DNA from: Irineochytrium annulatum | Taxonomy: Eukaryota > Chytridiomycota > Chytridiomycetes > Chytridiales > Chytridiaceae | DNA: 21,010 nucleotides | Assembly (NCBI GenBank): GCA_027600665.1 | Contig: JADGJL010000444.1 | Span: forward strand, 1 to 21,010 | Direction: 5' to 3' | Shown here: positions 18,425 to 21,010 of the stretch, piece after piece | Position numbering within the stretch: position 1 is the stretch's first letter | Layout of the letters: every line of letters starts with the position of its first letter | Notes under the pieces: model-generated | Seen by the model: only the letters and a program-made list of their open reading frames with translations | Databases searched by the model: none | What the model was told of the DNA's origin: nothing | Position numbers and translations under genes: made by a program

Positions 18425-19023
18425 TAACGTGGGTAGCTTATTTCCTTGAAGTTTCTTCTGCTAATGATTTGGTAGTAACGTGTAGGAGTGGCCGGAGAAT
18501 GACCTCAAATATGCTCCTTGTTTTTTTTTTGAAGATGATGTGTTGAATCCCTCTTATTTTGCCTTCCTTCACAGGTACACCGAACTATGACCTCAAGTTA
18601 TTGTAAATCTATGATATGTAATGGATCCTCTGCTGGCCTTCTCCCGTTTTTATCGTGCCAGTTTTCTTGCTTGTACACCAGTATCGTGGCCACCCTTCTT
18701 CTTCTTTTTTTCTTCTTTTTTTTGGTGGTTTTGGTGATGTGAATAGTAACGCTCCATAGGTGTACACAAATCACAGTTTTACTTGTAGAAAATGTAGAAA
18801 GATGAGTTTACTGCCTGATATATATCTCGTGAGGAGGCGCCGCTGCGGTGAAAGACCATGACGACTGTCAAACTTGGCAAATGAAGATGTTTGTGTTAAA
18901 CGCTCTGGAAAGAGCCTCCGTAAAGAAACGTTCAAACATAAATACGAAGGGGCGAACAGTTTCACACGATCACTCATTCAACACGCCTTGCCGTCCCGCC
19001 TCTCGTCACCTCCGCCCATCGCC
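18425..19023. other. Intergenic, no gene seen
   Basis: It holds the esterase 3' UTR, T-runs at about 18520-18530 and 18701-18723, and the promoter of the next gene. A plus frame upstream of and in line with the CFEM-like gene offers earlier ATGs (18874), but it would bury the signal peptide, so I reject it as the start. Confidence 0.5.
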
Positions 19024-19645
19024 ATGTACTCCGTCCTCTCCGTTGCTCTGATCGCCGCCCTCAGCGCCGCCTCTGTGCGCGCCCAGACCGCCACGGCCAC
19101 CGGCGGCGCTGCACCGCCCGTCTCGAGCGCGGTCATCGCCCAGCTCTCTGGCGTCCTGCCCCTGATTCAGAACCAACTCAACAGCCTCCCCGCGTGGTGA
19201 GTCCCCACTTCCTCGCATTGTGCCCATCTCTCTTTTAACCAAACGTTAATCGCTTCCACACCAATAAAAAAAAAACCACAGCTCAATGAACTGCATCGCC
19301 CAGCTCCCCGGCTACACGCCCACGCTCACGGTGGCCGAGGTGGTCCAGATCTGCCAGATGGAGCAGGAGGACGAGATGCAGATGCGGACGTGCGTCGCGG
19401 CCCCCGCCTCGGGATGCTCGGCCGCTGACCAAGAGGCCGTCGGCAAGGTCCTCAGCGGGATCCCGACGGCCTGTAAAATCGTCAACGCCGTCGTCACGAG
19501 CGCGAACGCGGCCGTGCCGACTTCAACCGCCGCCGCGAGCGTCACGGCCGCGCCCATGACCACGAGCAAGAGCGGCGCTGAGAAGGTGGGGGCGGGTGCT
19601 GTGGTCGCCTTTGCGGCTGCGATGGCGGCTATTGTTGTCGTTTGA
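19024..19645 (+). CDS. GPI-anchored CFEM-like cysteine protein
   Basis: Two exons, join(19024..19196, 19282..19645), 178 aa. The signal peptide is MYSVLSVALIAALSAASVRA, then Gln21. The intron (19197-19281, 85 nt, GTGAGT...CCACAG) joins TG to C to make Cys58. The domain has six cysteines, at 58, 62, 82, 95, 103 and 122 (PACSMNC, VQICQ, MRTC, GCSAADQE, PTACK), which follows the CFEM order but lacks two of the usual eight. A Ser/Thr/Ala stalk and a small-residue site (SKSG) precede a hydrophobic tail (VGAGAVVAFAAAMAAIVVV), the normal GPI-addition signal. CFEM proteins sit on the cell surface or in the wall, and some bind haem. Whether this six-Cys version does is unknown. The chosen ATG is the only one that exposes the signal peptide. 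Confidence 0.82.
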
Positions 19646-20341
19646 GGCGGGGTTTATGTCCTCGCGCTCCCGTGACTATTTTGTATCTCATTGTACCTGT
19701 TGTTATGAATGCTCTCATGTTTTGATCTTCGCTGAACATTTTTGTACACTTTTATGATTCCATTTACTCCTATTCTGTAAGACCGAGGTTCCGCAATGCT
19801 ATGAATATACTGCAGGCTTCTCATCCAAGTTGCCTGTACTCGCTCCTCGCCCTGTCGACCGCAGGCACCCCTGAAGTTGTAGGCCATCGAGCTGCTCCCT
19901 GATAACGTCCTCTCCTTACTTAAAACTTGTTGAATATGCGACCGCAGGCCCTTCGAGTTGACATGACGGTCGTTGGGAGATACATAGCGCCAGCTGGTGA
20001 ACCAGCTCCCTAAACTCGGTCAGTTTTCCATTCGGGCGTCATAACCAAACACAGCTTAAGCACTGCGACAGGAATGTATTAATTATGTTACGTATATCCC
20101 GGCAAAGGACGCTAATTAGAATCAATATGGTAGCATAAAGAATGCAAAAACGAGGTTGAATAAGATGACTAGATAACTTGACAGTTGATGATGTCGAATA
20201 AGGGATCCCCATCTCGTGCGCGTACGCAAAGAAAACTCTCTACGGATCCTGTCAATACAATCTCTACCTCCTCTTTGTTTTATCTCTCAACCGCACAGTC
20301 TATTCTCGAGACCATCATCCCCCAATTCCCGTACCTTCTCA
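19646..20341. other. Intergenic between convergent genes, no gene seen
   Basis: AT-richer sequence containing the 3' ends of the CFEM-like gene (from the left) and the PLAC8 gene (from the right). The open frames present are short and show no coding signature. No RNA gene or repeat was recognised. Confidence 0.5.
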
Positions 20342-20980
20342 TCAAAACATCCCCTCCATCTCTTCCAACTCCCACCTCTGCTGTATGATCCCGCAGGGCC
20401 CACAGCACACGCTCGTCGCGTAGTCGGAGAAGCTATCGCCGCCAATGGCAAGCCGGGCCCGAATGTCGGCCCGTAAAGGGGCGGTCATGAAGCAGCCCAG
20501 AAGCACGGACGAGAGCAGGCCCTCGATCCAGCCGGGCTGGTGGTGGAAGGTGTGGGAGAGGCGGGCGGAGGCGATGCAAGGGCAAACGAAGGCTGTTGCG
20601 GCTGTTGGGACGGAGTAAATAGGTTAGTTGTGGTCGGGGTGTGGAAGATCAACGACAGGCAACGATTTTGCTAGCTTTCACGCGTCGTCGGCTTTCTGGC
20701 TCCAGGTGGCCAGCTGCTCGCTTCGCGCGCTCACTTCGGTTCGACCCCTTCATTCAACCCAATCCCTATTGGCGTTGGAGCTATGCAACTCACCAAACAC
20801 GGGATCCTTCACGCACGAGCTGATCGACAGCAGCGGGTAGCTCCAACCCTTCTGGCCCCTGCCCTGCTGCGTCGGGTCCGAGAAGGCCGCGGACTCCAGA
20901 TGATGCGGGTGCGGGTGGCCCGCAGCACCACCACCTCTCCGCTGTGCGTCGGTCGACATCTGGCGCTGGCGGGTCGACAT
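20342..20980 (-). CDS. PLAC8-family cysteine-rich protein
   Basis: Two exons, complement(20342..20601, 20794..20980), 148 aa. The intron (20602-20793, 192 nt) has GTGAGT, an ACAACTAAC branch-like motif and CCCAACAG, and joins in phase 1. After a polar N-terminus rich in Gly, Gln and His come GWSYPLLSISSC, then ATAFVCPCIASARLS (the PLAC8 CPC motif), a hydrophobic segment GLLSSVLLGCFMTAP, RADIRARLAIGG, then SVCCGPCGIIQQRWELEEME. These are the hallmarks of PLAC8 proteins, membrane-associated proteins linked in plants and fungi to cadmium resistance, ion handling or cell-size control. The role here is unknown. The frame is open beyond the ATG to the window edge, so the N-terminus could be longer. 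Confidence 0.85.
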
Positions 20981-21010
20981 GGCCGGTGGTGACGGGGGAG
21001 GGAGGAGCCG

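Noticed and set aside
18874..19200. Earlier start for the CFEM-like protein
   Set aside because: It would place about 50 polar residues before an obvious signal peptide; ATG at 19024 fits secretion.

Overview
The window reads as nuclear DNA of a fungus. It is GC-rich and its genes are cut by short introns, mostly 44-64 nt with a few of 85-214 nt. Donors are mostly GTRNGT-like, acceptors are YAG, and several introns carry a CTAAC/CTGAC branch motif near the acceptor. The proteins are typically fungal: a Kin4-type kinase with a KA1 tail, a WSC-like wall-sensor ectodomain, a GPI-anchored CFEM-like protein, a PLAC8 protein and a secreted type-B carboxylesterase. I cannot name the phylum from sequence alone. 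All exon joins below were worked out by eye from splice motifs, reading phase and family alignment.

Layout. 1-110: the last codons of a plus-strand gene. 488-5065: a cluster of four paralogous minus-strand genes, each with two exons, encoding secreted peptides of 50-52 residues. Each has a nearly identical signal peptide, a run of 7-9 glycines, and a tiny C-terminal exon with the pattern C-x6-C-G-x2-C-C. Their promoters are duplicated too: a GGTGGTTGGA-type box sits 11 nt upstream of a TATAAA box in three copies and further away in a decayed fourth. This family is the best candidate for something undescribed. Between the copies lie one plausible small hypothetical gene (2687-3049) and open-frame debris.

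5794-7513 (minus): a two-exon membrane protein with a WSC-like Cys domain, one transmembrane helix, a long proline-rich cytoplasmic region and a C-terminal SAM domain. 8072-10972 (minus): a three-exon disordered protein of unknown function with an uncertain 5' end. Its reading frame is open upstream of the first usable ATG but is interrupted by one in-frame TGA. 11728-15270 (plus): a six-exon Kin4-family protein kinase whose KA1 domain is split by about 200 extra residues. The unknown gene and the kinase are divergent and share the region between them.

16396-18424 (plus): a four-exon secreted carboxylesterase carrying a C-terminal CBM21-like carbohydrate-binding domain. 19024-19645 (plus): a two-exon GPI-anchored protein with a six-cysteine CFEM-like domain. 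20342-20980 (minus): a two-exon PLAC8-family protein close to the right edge.

Several products are secreted or at the cell surface (the four peptides, WSC-SAM protein, esterase-CBM21, CFEM-like protein, PLAC8). Nothing shows that they form one pathway.
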